DNA of 64,000 nt from Arenicola marina. Taxonomy: Eukaryota; Annelida; Polychaeta; Arenicolidae. A program made the position numbers and the translations under genes. The stretch lies in contig OZ025258.1 of NCBI GenBank assembly GCA_964019135.1, positions 6,653,961 through 6,717,960 of the forward strand. Direction: 5' to 3'. This document shows, one piece after another, positions 11,622 to 23,239 of this stretch (the stretch's first letter is position 1; each line of letters begins with the position of its first letter). Under the pieces are notes generated by a model. That model did no database searches and was not told the DNA's origin. It saw only the letters and a list, made by a program, of their open reading frames with translations.

Positions 11622-12578
11622 CTGGGAACAACTCTTATTATAATATTTTTTGTTGGCTCTGTCGTGGCGGCTCAAAAAAAGTCTGACCTAGCTATATTAC
11701 CTGATTACTGCAATCATGTAGTTTTGCAGGAACGTACGATCGTTGGCTGAGCGCAGATGAAACGATGAAACGGCGCTGACAGGTCTCGTATGCATGTCCT
11801 GCCCATGCGATCGGCGACAGGTGACAATTAACCGCATTGTATGGTCACATAATGTGATATACAGGAAAGAAATTATATAATAAAATAAAATAAAAATATA
11901 AAATAATTAAATAAAATAAATTTGTACTTAACTGAATTAACTTTTAAGCTTATTAAACTGTCATTTTTGAATCTGAAAAATTTAGTCTTAAGATTGAAAA
12001 AACAAGTTTTTGACATTTACAAATGAAGTTGTAAATAATATAAATTTTGTAGTAATTTTAAATGATGTGCCGTGAAATAAACTTTAAATTAATAATTGTG
12101 TCTGCGCTTGCTGGCCAGAGGCACTCTCTGCCTTCGACTCACTCCGCTAGGGCTCCATTAGCTAGCTTGCGTAGCGCCACCGTGCGGGGAGCTTGGGCGA
12201 GAGGTTGAGAACTAGCGAAATAATGAATACGATAATAATAATTTCGGCAGTGGCGGAAGTGAGTTTTCGTGTGGGAAATTTAAAAGTTGTTATGTTTTCT
12301 CGAGTAACTTAAACCATGTAAACTTATTCTTACAATTGAAAAGTCTCTTTGTTGACTCATTGTAAACTGGTAACGGACAATTGCGTTATTTGGTAAGGTT
12401 TCTTGAGATAGAAATGTGTTTTGGTAGTGGTTAACGTTGTTTATTAGTGTAAAACTTAGCAGAAAAGCCAGAATAGATACGCCAACTTTGCGAATTTAAT
12501 CGGTGCACATCCGCCTGTCGCAGCACCAGTTACACAATCTTCTCAACCGATGTGAAGTTGGTTACTTATTCCTTATTC
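11622..12578. other. Non-coding, AT-rich in part
   Basis: 11870-12100 is AT-rich with short A/T runs. No exon, RNA gene or known repeat is recognised in the remainder. Confidence 0.45.
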
Positions 12579-12598
12579 CTTATTTGATATCAAATAAG
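12579..12598. repeat. 20-bp perfect palindrome
   Basis: CTTATTTGATATCAAATAAG is its own reverse complement. It sits just before the 21-bp repeats, which contain the same CTTATTTGATAT core. Confidence 0.9.
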
Positions 12599-12611
12599 TA
12601 ACTAACTTTCC

Positions 12612-12730
12612 TAGTTCCTTTTTTGATATTCTCAGTTCCTTATTTGATATTCTCAGTTCCTTATTTGATATTCTCAGTTCCTTATTTGATATTCTCAGTT
12701 CCTTATTTGATATTCTCAGTTCCTTGTTCT
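12612..12730. repeat. 21-bp tandem repeat, about 5-6 copies
   Basis: Units of AGTTCCTTATTTGATATTCTC (read in two parts, AGTTCCTTATTTG and ATATTCTC). The first copy has a T-run variant and the last is cut short. It lies about 340 bp outside the left satellite array. Confidence 0.93.
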
Positions 12731-12741
12731 TTATTTGATAC

Positions 12742-13072
12742 TGGTACTCTTGACAGTCTTGTAGTTGTAATGTGGTAATTATTTGTCAAATAAGGAATAA
12801 AGTAAACCACATGAGGTTATTGTTCTTCTGAACTCTGCAGAAGTGCTGTACAACAGTATACAAGCACCTGTTGAGATATATAGCCTGCAGCCGGAGATCG
12901 GCAAATACCAGTTGGCAAGTGAATCTATTGTTTATATATGGTATTAGTGAAAGCAGACAATGGGCTGTTGGGGACCTATAACTACAAAACCGATGATAGG
13001 TCATAAGTAAGGGATATGGTCTCCCTATCACTGGGATACAGACAGCGTAAAGTGACAGAGGTGGGTAGAGGT
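12742..13072. other. Non-coding spacer before the satellite
   Basis: No feature recognised. The left edge of the satellite begins at about 13073. Confidence 0.4.
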
Positions 13073-16000
13073 ATAAGGCATATATATATATACACTTAAA
13101 ATAAGTAATTGGACCCTATTTTGACCATATTTATCTCAAAGTGACCACTGGGCAGGGCAAATCTTCATCCCATAGACTTGGGATATCTATAATAAATGTC
13201 TCCACAGCTATTCATCACTTGCTGAACACCTAATTTAAAAAATAATGGCATAAATATACCCTAGATACCGTTAAAATAAGTAACTGGACCTTATTTTGAC
13301 TATATTTATCTCAAAGTGACCATTGGGCAGGGCAAATCTTCATCCCATTGACTTGGGACATCTATAATACATGTCTCCAAAGCTATTCATCACTTGCCCA
13401 ACACTTAATTTAAAAATTAACGGCATAAATATACCCCAGATACCATTAAAATAAGGAACTGGACCATATTTGGACAATTTTTCACCCAAACTAGTTACTG
13501 TGCAGGGCAAATCTTCATTCCATAGACTTGGGGGATGTATAATGCATGCCTCCAAAGCCATTCATCACTTGCCCAACACCTAATTTAAAAATTAAAGCCA
13601 TTAATGTACCCTTAGTCCCTTTATAATAAGTAAGTGGACCATATTTTGACCATATTTATCTCAAAATGACCACTGGGCAGGGCAATTCTTTATTCCATAG
13701 ACTTCTGACATCCATAATACATGTCTCCAAAGCCATTCATCACTTGCCCAACACATAATTAAAGAATTAAAGGCATCAATGTACCATCAATTCCTTTAGA
13801 ATAAGTAACTGGACTATATTTTGACCATATTTATGTCAAAGTGACCACTGGGCAGGGCAAATATTCATTCCATAGACTTGGGACATCTATTATACATGCC
13901 TCCCAAACCATTCATCACTTGTCCAACACATAATTAAAAAAATAAAGATATAAATGTACCCTAAATTCCTTTAGAATAAGTAACTGGACCATATTTTTAC
14001 CATATTTATCTCAAAGTAACCACTGGGCAGGGGAAATCTTGGTTCCATAGACTTGGGACATCCATAATACATGTCTCCAAAGCCATTCATCACTTGCCCA
14101 ACACTTAATTTAAAAATTAACGGCATAAATATACCCAAGATACCATTAAAATAAGGAACTGGACCATATTTTGACCATATTTATCTCAAAGTGACCACTG
14201 GGCAGGGCAAATCTTGGTTCCATAGACTTGGGACATCCATTATACATGTCTCCAAAGCCATGCATCACTTGCCCAACCCATACTTAAAAAATTAACAGCA
14301 TAAATGTACCCTAAATTCCTTGAGAATAAGTAACTGGACCATATTTTGATCATATTTATCTCAAATTCACCTCTGGGCAGGGCAAATCTTTGTTCCATAG
14401 ACTTGGGACATCCAATATACATGTCTCCAAAGCCATGCATCACTTGCCCAACACATAATTAAAAAATTAAAGGCATAAATGTACCCTAAATTCCTTGAGA
14501 ATAAGTAACTGGACCTTATTTTGACCATATTTATCTCAAATTGACCACTGGGCAGGGCAAATCTTGGTTCCATAGACATGGGACATCTATAATACATGTC
14601 TCCAAAGCCATGCATCACTTACCCAGCACTTAATTTACATATTGAAGGCATAAATGTACCCTAAATTCCTTGAGAATAAGTAACTGGACCATATTTTGAC
14701 CATATTTATCTCAAAGTGACCACTGGGCAGGGCTAATCTTCATTCCATAGACTTGGGGCATGTATAATACATGTCTCCAAAGCCATTCATCACTTGCCCA
14801 ACACCTAATTTAAAAGTTAAAAGCATAAATGTACCCTAAGTCCCTTGAGAATAAGTAACTAGACCATATTTTGACCATATTTATCTCAAAGTGACCACTG
14901 GGCAGGGAAAATCTTGGTTCCATAGACTTGGGACACCCATAATACATGTCTCCAAAGCCATTCATCACTTGCCCAACACTTAATTTAAAAATTAACGGCA
15001 CAAATATACGCCAGATACCATTAAAATAAGGAACTGGACCATATTTTGACCATATTTATCTCAAAGTGAACTCTGGGCAGGGCAAATCTTGGTTCCATAG
15101 ACTTGGGACATCCATTATACATGTCTCCAAAGCCATTCATCACTTGCCCAACACATAATTAAAAAATTAAAGGCATAAATGTACCCTAAATTACTTTAGA
15201 ATAAGTAACTGGAGCATATTTTGACCATATTTATCTCAAAGTGACCTCTGGGCAGGGCAAATCTTGGTTCCATAGACTTGGGACATCCATAATACATGTC
15301 TCCAAAGCCATTTATTATTTGCCCAACACCTAATTTAAAAATTAACGGCACAAATATACCCCAGATACCGTTAAAATAAAGAACTGGACCATATTTTGAC
15401 CATATTTATCTCAAAGTGACCTCTGGGCAGGGCAAATCTTGGTTCCATAGACTTCGGACATCCATTATACATGTTTCCAAAGCCATGCATCACTTGCCCA
15501 ACACCTAATTTAAAAATTAACGGCATAAATATACCCCAGATACCATTAAAATAAGGAACTGGACCATATTTTGACCATATTTATCTCAAAGTGACCACTG
15601 GGCAGGGCAATTCTTTATTCCATAGACTTCGGACATCCATAATACATGTCTCCAAAGCCATGCATCACTTGCCCAACATTTAATTTAAAAATTAACGGCA
15701 TAAATATACCCCAGATACCATTAAAATAAGGAACTGGACCATATTTTGACCATATTTATCTCAAAGTGAACTCTGGGCAGGGCAAATCTTTGTTCCATAG
15801 ACTTGGGACATCCATAATACATGTCTCCCAAGCCATTCATCACTTGCCCAACACATAATTAAAAAATTAAAGGCATAAATGTACCCTAAATTCCTTGAGA
15901 ATAAGTAACTGGACCATATTTTGACCATATTTATCTCAAAGTACCGGGGTAGTTACCATGCAGGGCAAATCTTTGTTCCATAGAATTGGGACATCCATTA

Positions 16001-16437
16001 GACCTGGCCCTAACGCCATTCATCACTTTCACAATATATAATATATTAATTAAAGGCCTAAATATACCCCCCATATCATTAAAATAAGCATTTTGACCCT
16101 ATTTTGACCATATTTATCTCAAAGTGACCACTGTGCCGGGCAAATCTTGGTTCCATAGACTTGGGGCATCAATAATACATGTCTCCAAAGCCATTCATCA
16201 CTTGCACATCTAATTTAATAATTTAAGGCCTAAATATACCCTAAATTCCTTTAGAATAAGCAACTGGACCATATTTTGACCATATTTATCTCAAAGTGAC
16301 CACTCTGCAGGGCAAATCTCACTTCCTTTGACTCGGGGCATCCATTAGACATGGCCCTAAAGCTATCCATCAATTGCATAAAGCCTAATTTAAAAATTAA
16401 AGGGATAAATATACCCCAGATATCAGGAAAATAAGGT
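13073..16437 (-). repeat. 175-bp satellite array, left (inverted) arm, about 19 units
   Basis: Head-to-tail units of about 175 bp. In this orientation each contains AATAAGTAACTGGACC, CATATTTTGACCATATTT, GGGCAGGGCAAATC, CCATAGACTTGGGACATCC and CCAAAGCCATTCATCACTTG. Units are diverged, with small indels. The innermost unit (about 16290-16437) is a distinct variant with CACTTCCTTTGACTCGGGGC. The orientation flips at about 16438 (AATAAGG, 7 bp, CCTTATT). Short open frames inside are by-products of the repeat. Confidence 0.96.
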
Positions 16438-16668
16438 CGAGTTCCTTATTCTAAAGGTAACTGGTATATTTATGGCTCTTGTTTGTAAATTAGTTGTTGT
16501 GTAAGTGATGAATGGCTTTGGGGACATATCTAATGCGTGCCCCGAGTCAAAGGAAGTGAGACTTTTCTCTGCTCTGTGAATAGTGTGGGTGATATATGGT
16601 CATGATATCGTCCAGTTACTTATTGTAAAGGTATCTGGGGTATCTTTATGCCTTTAATTTTTAAATCA
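16438..16668 (+). repeat. 175-bp satellite, first units of the right arm
   Basis: Plus-orientation satellite begins at once after the mirror point (TTCCTTATTCTAAAGG) and includes GCCCCGAGTCAAAGGAAGTG, the same rare variant found on the other side of the centre. It is cut at about 16668 by the 3' side of the LINE. Confidence 0.9.
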
Positions 16669-17300
16669 CTTCAACAGAATGTGCTCCACTGTCAGGGGTT
16701 CCTGACAGGGAACACATTCCGGAGGTGGTTCTGCTTTGACGAGATAGCGATGGGTGAGGTACGTATGTCCAATTCGGAGTCTCCGAATGACAACGTCCCT
16801 CCGCCTACCGCGTATTATTGGCCGTTTGGTACCCGCAGTAGGCCGAAGCCGTTGTAATTTGTTTGAGGATTGTTCGTCCCAGCACGATTGCCAATTTGCA
16901 TTTAATTCATTTTGGATGTACGTCTTCAAGTCCGAGTATAGACTGGAAGGACGTCGTCATTCAAAGCCTCTTTGGCGCAGCGTCTGCTAGACTATTGCCC
17001 TCTATGCCTCTATGGCTAGGGATCCAGCAGAACACTACCGCCTTCCCACTGGTGCTCACCAGCCACAGCTGCAGCGGCCACCCTGTGGGAGTCCTTTGAG
17101 CCATCGGCATATATAGGGAAATGGTTGGGGTGTTGATTGTGGATAGCATGTTGATAAATTGTGCTGGGTCTGTGTGTCAGATTTGTTGTGAGTTGCTAGT
17201 TCTAACATAACTTTTGGATAGTCTATTTCGCATGGTGGGATTTCTGGGAGGTGCCAGGTTCGTATATTGTTGAAATTGATATTGTTCTTTGTCAAAAGGT
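16669..17300 (-). pseudogene. LINE ORF2 C-terminal part: RNase H and Cys/His tail
   Basis: Minus-strand frames show RNase H hallmark WIPSHRGIEGNSLADAA (about 17026-16976), then a basic helix region and LRIGHTYLTHRYL with PPPECVPCQEPLTVEH, the usual C-terminal zinc-binding tail of I/Jockey-type ORF2. The segments fall in different frames, so the region is non-functional. Confidence 0.85.
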
Positions 17301-17380
17301 TATGAACTCGAATTCCAAAGGTGGGTATTGTCTTTGGTTTGTTTTCAACTAGTGTTGTAAACTTTGGATGGAATACGTCT

Positions 17381-18795
17381 TTAAATTGGGATTTGTCTTG
17401 AGCTTAAGTGCATATTGTTGTGCCAATTTATATCTACGGTAGTATAGAGATGGCTCAGCGGACTCCACGTAGAGGCTTTCCGTAGGAGATGTGCGGAAAG
17501 CTCCCAACGAAGTGCTTCGTTGTGCACTGGGTCCAGCAGCTGCAAGTATGATTTGCGTGCTGACCCGTAAATCATCGACCCATAATCCAGCCGTGACCGA
17601 ATCAGGGCTCTGTACATATTTAATAAAATCTCTCTTTCTGTTCCACATTCTGTATTAGATAGCACTTTAATTATATTAAGGGCTTTGGTACATTTTTGTT
17701 TTAATTGTTTGATATGGGGTATAAAATTCAGTTTTTTGTCGAATAAAAGACCGAGAAATTGTGTTTCTTGCACAACTGGTCCCCATACATTTTAAGTTCA
17801 GGTTCCGGATGGGGTTTCCTGAGTTGACAGAAGGACATACACACTGTTTTAGTTTTTGAAAATTTAAATCCATTTTCATCGCACCATTGTTGTAATTTAT
17901 TGAGGTTCATTTGTAGTTGCCTTTCTATTGCGTTCATGTTTGGACCTGAAACAGGTCAAAAAGTCATCAACAAAAAGAGAAGGATTTATGTTATTAGTGA
18001 GACATTTTATGATGCTGTTGATTTTAATACTAAAAAGGGTTACAGATAAGATGCTGCCTTGGAAAACCCCTATCTCCTGGTCGTATACTTTGGAGAGGCT
18101 AGTTCCGACTCTTGTCTGAAATAGACGCCCGTTTAAGAATTCTGGAATAAAATTGGCATATGACCTCTAAGACCCCTATCATGGAGGTCTTTTAAAATAC
18201 CATATTTCCATATGCTGTGATATGCCTTTTCAAGGTCAAAGAATACTGCCACCACGTGTTCTTTTTTGAAGAATGCCTCGCGTACATATTTCTCCAATCG
18301 GATTAAGTTATCTGTTGTATTTCTATTTTGTCGGAAGCCACTCTGGAACCTAGTGATGATATTGCTTGTTTATAGATAATAGGTAAGGCGGTTATTTATC
18401 ATCTTTTCTAGTGTTTTACATATGCAACTTATTAGAGCTATTGGTCGGTAGGAAGAAGGATTGGTGTGATCCTTTCCTGGCTTAGGGATAGGGATGACTA
18501 TCGCCTTTTTCCACGATGGAGGTATTTGCCCGGTTCGCCAAATGAAGTTGAATGTGTCGAGAAGAAGTTCCGTGGATGTATCGGGTAGCTGTTTCAGAAA
18601 TTGGTATGGGATATCGTCTGGCCCTGGTGAAGTTCTGTTAGTTTTCCTCAGGGCAGACTGGAGTTTCTCCATGGAGAAGAGGCTATTGTAATATTCCTCA
18701 TTTTTTAAATTTGAAATTGAGTTTTTTCCTCTCACCAACCGCCTTGTATCTTTGGAATTTAGCTGTGTAATTATTTGAGAAAGAATTTGTTGCAA
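17381..18795 (-). pseudogene. LINE ORF2 reverse transcriptase region
   Basis: In order on the minus strand: KTNRTSPGPDDIPYQFLKQL, PPSWKKAIVIPIPKPGKDH and SYRPIALISCICKTLEKMI (RT blocks 1-3) around 18650-18390; LFVDDF, the catalytic YADD-type box, at about 17977-17960; then FLGLLFDKKLNF and the thumb region SRLDYGSMIYGSA near 17750-17560. Multiple frame changes separate the blocks. RT copies the element RNA at the target nick. Confidence 0.88.
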
Positions 18796-19160
18796 AGGCT
18801 TTCGACAAAGTATTGGCTATTTGCACTGGTTCGGTGAGGGTTGGGTTTTCATGGATCATGTGGTTTATGCCGTTGTTTGCTTTTTGCCACTGATCTTCTG
18901 TATGGCTCGCCGCGTTTTCTTAGTTGTTGTTTTATTTCCAAGTTTGGAGACATATTTTTCCAGGATTCCCTTTTTGTTGTTCGTATTGTGCGGCGGGTCT
19001 GTGGTCGCACTTGTTTATATTTTAGGATATTTCCTGGACTAGGATGTATTTAGAGTTCTCGCCGAGCCTATTTTCGTTATTGTACGGCCTTACGGCATTC
19101 ATCGTTAAACCATGGTTTCTTTTGTAGTTTGAGATTGGTCGAGGTTTTGGGAATGGTGTT
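18796..19160 (-). pseudogene. LINE endonuclease-RT linker, decayed
   Basis: Lies between the first RT block and the endonuclease tail. Only scattered similarity to the expected linker is visible on the minus strand. Confidence 0.45.
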
Positions 19161-20080
19161 TTCAGCTATCAGCTAGTAAGAAGGATAGGAAAGTGATCAC
19201 TGCAGTGAACATAATCTTCCACTATCCAGTTGAAATCAAGGCATAGACTGGGTTGGGCTATAGATTGGTCTATAGCCGTTTTGGCACCATTCCCGGGGTG
19301 TATATAAGTTATTGAGCCATCGTTGAGCAGAACGGTCTTGTTTCTTAAGAATGGTCGAGGTTTTGGGAATGGTGTTTTCAGCTATTTTATGAAGTGTTTC
19401 GCTGGAGAGGGCTTTTGGGTCTGGTATACCTTGAAAGTTGGCTGTTGTGAGTTTTTCGAAGCACATTTCTTTAAAAGCAGTCCAGTCGGCCTTATTTAGC
19501 TTCCAGTGAGCAACATTTCCCTCTGGAGCGGGAAATTGGCTAGTAAGAAGGATAGAAAAGTGATCACTGCCGTGAAGATAATCTTCCACTTTCCAGTTGA
19601 AATCAAGGCATAGACTGGGATGGACTATAGATTGGTCTATAGCCGTTTTGGCACCATTCCCGGGGTGTATATAAGTTATTGAGCCAGCGATGAGCAGAAC
19701 GGTATTGTTTCTTAAGAATGGTCGAGATTTTGGGAATGGTGTTTTCAGCTATTTTATGAAGTGTTTCGCTGGAGAGGGCTATAGGGTCTGGTATACCTTG
19801 AAAGTTGGCTGTTGTGAGTTTTTCGAAGCACATTTCTTTAAAAGCAGTTCAGTCGGCCTTATTTAGCTTCCAGTGAGCAACATTTTCTTCTGGAGCGGGA
19901 AATTGGCTAGTAAGAAGGATAGGAAAGTGATCACTGCCGTGAAGATAATCTTCCACTTTCCAGTTGAAATCAAGGCATAGACTGGGTTGGGCTATAGATT
20001 GGTCTATAGCCGTTTTGGCACCATTCCTGGGGTGTATATAAGTTATTGAGCCATCGTTGAGCAGAACGGTATTGTTTCTT
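19137..20080 (-). repeat. 367-bp tandem triplication inside the LINE endonuclease/linker
   Basis: The landmark TATAGATTGGTCTATAGCC occurs at 19259, 19626 and 19993, exactly 367 bp apart. The repeated segment encodes (minus) VEDYLHGSDHFSI, the end of the endonuclease fold, followed by WKLNKADWTAFKEMCFEKL. The third copy stops at 20080 and a short partial copy precedes the first (about 19137-19170). Copies differ by only a few bases, so the amplification is much younger than the decay of the rest of the LINE. Confidence 0.93.
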
Positions 20081-20870
20081 TAGATAACTAGCCGCCCTGC
20101 GAGCGTTCGTAGTAATAAGCGAAAGAAATAACAGAATGACAGTATTTTGTTTTATACGTCAAATAGTAGCAAGCAGAAGGTAGACATAATATCGATAATT
20201 ATATTGACAGAAATTGATACGGGGAGCTACTGAATAACGGGACATAAATATTAAGGATATTTACCGGGTAAACACTTTCTGTGCAATTATTGTGCATCCA
20301 GTACAAAATACTCAAATTGCGGCTAAAGCACGCCAATAAACGAATATCAGTCCAGTAAAACTAAGGCCCAAGCTCATACATGGGTAAAAAAAAGGGGGTT
20401 GATTCAGTTAAAAAAGTGGCTGTTTCCCGTCCGTTGTTCGTCATTTAACGTAGTACCACTACCTTCAATGGATAAAATCTGCCTGACGTCTTGGTTGGAT
20501 CTATAGAATTGACGTGTAGTCAGCTTAACTATACTGTGAAATTGGATACTGCTGTGACTGATGTTAAGAGAAGCGTATTATAGGCAAGGTTCCCCGGGCA
20601 GAGTTCGTTCTCTTGCTACTGATGGGAAGTTGTGGGCGCGAGACAGTACGGGATTTGTTTGCTTTGATGACGGTTCGGGCGATAAGGCTTTGGAAGAAAC
20701 ATTATTAGTGTTGGCACCAAGCAAGGTAGCCCGCCGCAGACATGGTCACCATGCGGGATAATCACCCGAAAGCGATATAATGCGCGGGATAAGGTGATAA
20801 GCATGCAGTGGTTCGGTTGGATATACGTTCAAGGCGGCTGCTGTTGCCAATGTTGCTCTTGCATGCAGCG
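20081..20870. other. Foreign insert of about 0.8 kb within the LINE
   Basis: The LINE endonuclease stops at 20080 and its upstream part resumes near 20870. The DNA between has no LINE similarity that can be seen. A short plus-strand frame at 20561-20761 has no recognised domain. No inverted ends or target duplication were identified, so the insert cannot be classified. Confidence 0.55.
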
Positions 20871-21367
20871 GCATAGTGGGACAGACAGCTTTATTTTATT
20901 AGTATAGAAGTCTTCTAGCAGGCGGCCCTTGGGTTGTATGTCTTTACAACCCCATAGCGTATGATGGGCGTTGAAATCGCCAAGGAGTATATAGGGCGCT
21001 GGAAGTTGTTTCACTACATTTTCTAGTTCTAGTCGTGTAAGACGTAAATTAGGTGGAATATAGAGCACAGGGTTACGGTTTTGTGTAATGTTGTTCGTAT
21101 GGCTATAGCTTGCAGGTCGGTCTGTAAGGGTATTTGCCTGTGGGGAGTTTTCTCCTTTATAAGGATACTAACTCCGCCTGTGATTTTATCTCCCGTATTG
21201 AGTTCTAGATTATCATATGATGTATATCCATTAATTGTTATATCTTCTTGGTTTTTGATAAATGTTTCTTGGAGACAAAACGCTGTGGGGTTGTGGTAAT
21301 GATTTAATAAGAGGACTTCACGATTGGCTCTCATACCTCGACAATTCCATTGTATAATGGAAGCCAT
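20871..21367 (-). pseudogene. LINE ORF2 endonuclease, N-terminal part
   Basis: Begins MASIIQWNCRGMRANREVLL at 21367, the standard start of I/Jockey APE endonucleases. CLQETF (the QE metal-binding pair), then GGVSILIKE and PYILLGDFNAHHTLWG (GDFN box) near 20990 follow. Frame changes occur between the blocks. The enzyme nicks target DNA for reverse transcription. Confidence 0.88.
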
Positions 21368-21497
21368 GGTTTATTATATGGGTGGTGTATCTGCTTAGTG
21401 TTTTCTTTTGTCACTTCCTCTTTGTTGTATGTCTGTTTCCATTTATTCTTCTTCCTCCTCCTCTAATTGCGATTATTTGTTATGTACTTTGATGGGA

Positions 21498-22791
21498 TCA
21501 GTTGATCCCTTGGGTGGTCTGTTTAGTTTCGCTGGCTTCGATTTGATCAGTTTTTGGGTAGTGGGTTTTGTAATAGGTTTCTTTGTAGGTGTCTTTGATC
21601 GAATTTCTATTATGGGTTCTGTCTGGCTGGATGTTCCCGTCTCCTCTGGGGTTTCTGTTGTAATTATTGTGAATTCTGCATCTGGTGGCCAGGAATAAAC
21701 AATGTTTTCCTATGGAAATCATGTTTGGTTTTGGTGGTATTTCAGTGGTCTTGGTTTGGGATGAGACGTCACTTCAGCGAAAGTCTTGCTTCCAGTTTCA
21801 TTTGCAGTTTTACTTTCTATTATTTTTCTCGCTTCGGGATAGGATATGGAGTTTTCAGTTTTTTCTGTCTGTACTTCTTTTTCTTTTTGCCAGATTGGAC
21901 ACGGTTTTGTGTATGCGTAGTCATTGCCTTTGAAATTTACGCAGTGACTCGGTTTGCTGCTGGAGGTGTCTTCATGGCCATCGTCGCCACAGCGAGCACA
22001 GGTGACTTGCCTCCTGCAGTTGGTCTTGCCGTGGCCGAAGCGTTGGCATTGGAAACAGCGTAGAGGGTTGGGTATATATATATCGACTGGTATACGAAGG
22101 TAACCTGCTTTTATTGTTGTAGGAAGGATGTGGGATGCAAATGTGAGTATTATTGTATGTGTGGGAATTGTTTCTCCATTTTTGGTGAGGGATATCCGTT
22201 TGGCCTCCATGATATTCTGTGAGGCCAACTCGGAAACAATTTCAGTGTCAGAGCACATCTGAAGGTCACGGCATCGGATGACACCTCTGCTGTTGTTGAG
22301 GGTACGGTGAGCAGTTATCGTTACTGGGATATGGAGGAGAGCCGTGGCACGGAGGAGGTTGTCAGCATGACTCTTCCGTGTGACCTCGATGAGGAGGTCA
22401 CCGGAGCGGAGTCGCTTGACATCTTGTGGTTCTCCGGCCAGGCTTTGGATGGTGATAGTTTAGAAAGAGGAAAATCAAATGGTGATAGTTTAGAAAGAGG
22501 AAAATCAAATGGTGATAGTTTAGAAAGAGGAAAATCTGTATCCGTGGCGTGTGTCTTTAAATATTTTGCAAAGTTGTCGTTTGGTTCATGAATTGAAGAA
22601 CTAGTTCGAAGTTCCTTATTAGATCTTTCTTGTATTTCTCGTACTTTTATTTCTGCAGGTGTGGGCTTTATTTCTTGGGTATTCATATTTGGTTTAAAGA
22701 TTTTCATCGTCCGTACTCCCCACCCTCCCCGGAGCCCTCTCGGGACACTGATTTTGGAGCGGTACTCCAACACCCAGTGCCAGGGATACAC
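21498..22791 (-). pseudogene. LINE ORF1 (nucleic-acid-binding Gag-like protein)
   Basis: The minus frame at 22258-21719 carries LRCFQCQRFGHGKTNCRR followed by TCARCGDDGHEDTSSSKPSH, the CCHC knuckles of I/Jockey ORF1, then a Lys/Glu-rich tail. The N-terminal frame at 22791-22321 includes a threefold 10-residue repeat (FPLSKLSPFD). The two frames are out of phase. ORF1 coats the element RNA in autonomous relatives. Confidence 0.85.
22452..22541. repeat. 30-bp tandem repeat, 3 copies, within LINE ORF1
   Basis: Three identical head-to-tail units built from GGTGATAGTTTAGAAAGAGG and AAAATCAAAT. The length is a multiple of three, so the ORF1 frame is kept. Confidence 0.95.
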
Positions 22792-22799
22792 ACACGGTA

Positions 22800-23239
22800 T
22801 ACTCGCATAACATATACTTATTCTTCTGTGGGGAAAAAAGAGGTATTTGCCACTTGATTAGCCCAAGCCACTGTCCTAACAGTATCTTGTTCAGAGCAAC
22901 TGAAATATGAGGTGTCTGAAAGGACTCACTGAATACGGTTGTATGAATAATAGGGTGAAAATGTGTTTCATATGATGTTGCTGAACAGGAATCCTTGGGC
23001 TTGTCGCGACGAGCCGATTGCTCGGACCGGGCCAAATCTGACCTCCCGTCTAGGAGAAATAAGGGTCAAACTGGTATCTTGCAGAAACAGAGTTTCCACT
23101 CAACCAGTCCCGTCTTCCTCTGACACGGGTTGCGAACCACGGCCTACGCTTCGCCGCCTTTTATTCGCCTTTTACGACATGCAGATATTAAACATGGAGG
23201 TGCATCGGGCCTATTCTACTTTCCCCCGAACCCGCAGGG
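22800..23239 (-). mobile_element. LINE 5' untranslated region
   Basis: On the minus strand it starts CCCCCTGCGGGTTCGGGGG at 23239 and runs through AGAATAGGCCCGATG and TGTCGTAAAAGGCG. This head is commonly found at the 5' end of Nimb/I-type LINEs and marks a full-length 5' end. Satellite resumes directly at about 23240. Confidence 0.7.

Larger units (their letters stand above)
16669..23239 (-). mobile_element. I/Jockey-superfamily LINE (Nimb-like, with RNase H), degenerate
   Basis: Reading on the minus strand from about 23239: a 5' region starting CCCCCTGCGGGTTCGGGGG and including AGAATAGGCCCGATG and GTCGTAAAAGGCG, typical of Nimb/I-type 5' ends; ORF1 with a CCHC knuckle; an endonuclease; a reverse transcriptase; RNase H; and a C-terminal Cys/His region ending in VEHILLK at 16669. 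Frames are broken in many places, part of the endonuclease is triplicated, and about 0.8 kb of unrelated DNA lies within it. The extreme 3' end is absent: the copy stops inside the C-terminal coding region and joins satellite directly, so a deletion after insertion is likely. Clade name is from recalled motif style; a search would settle it. Confidence 0.88.
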
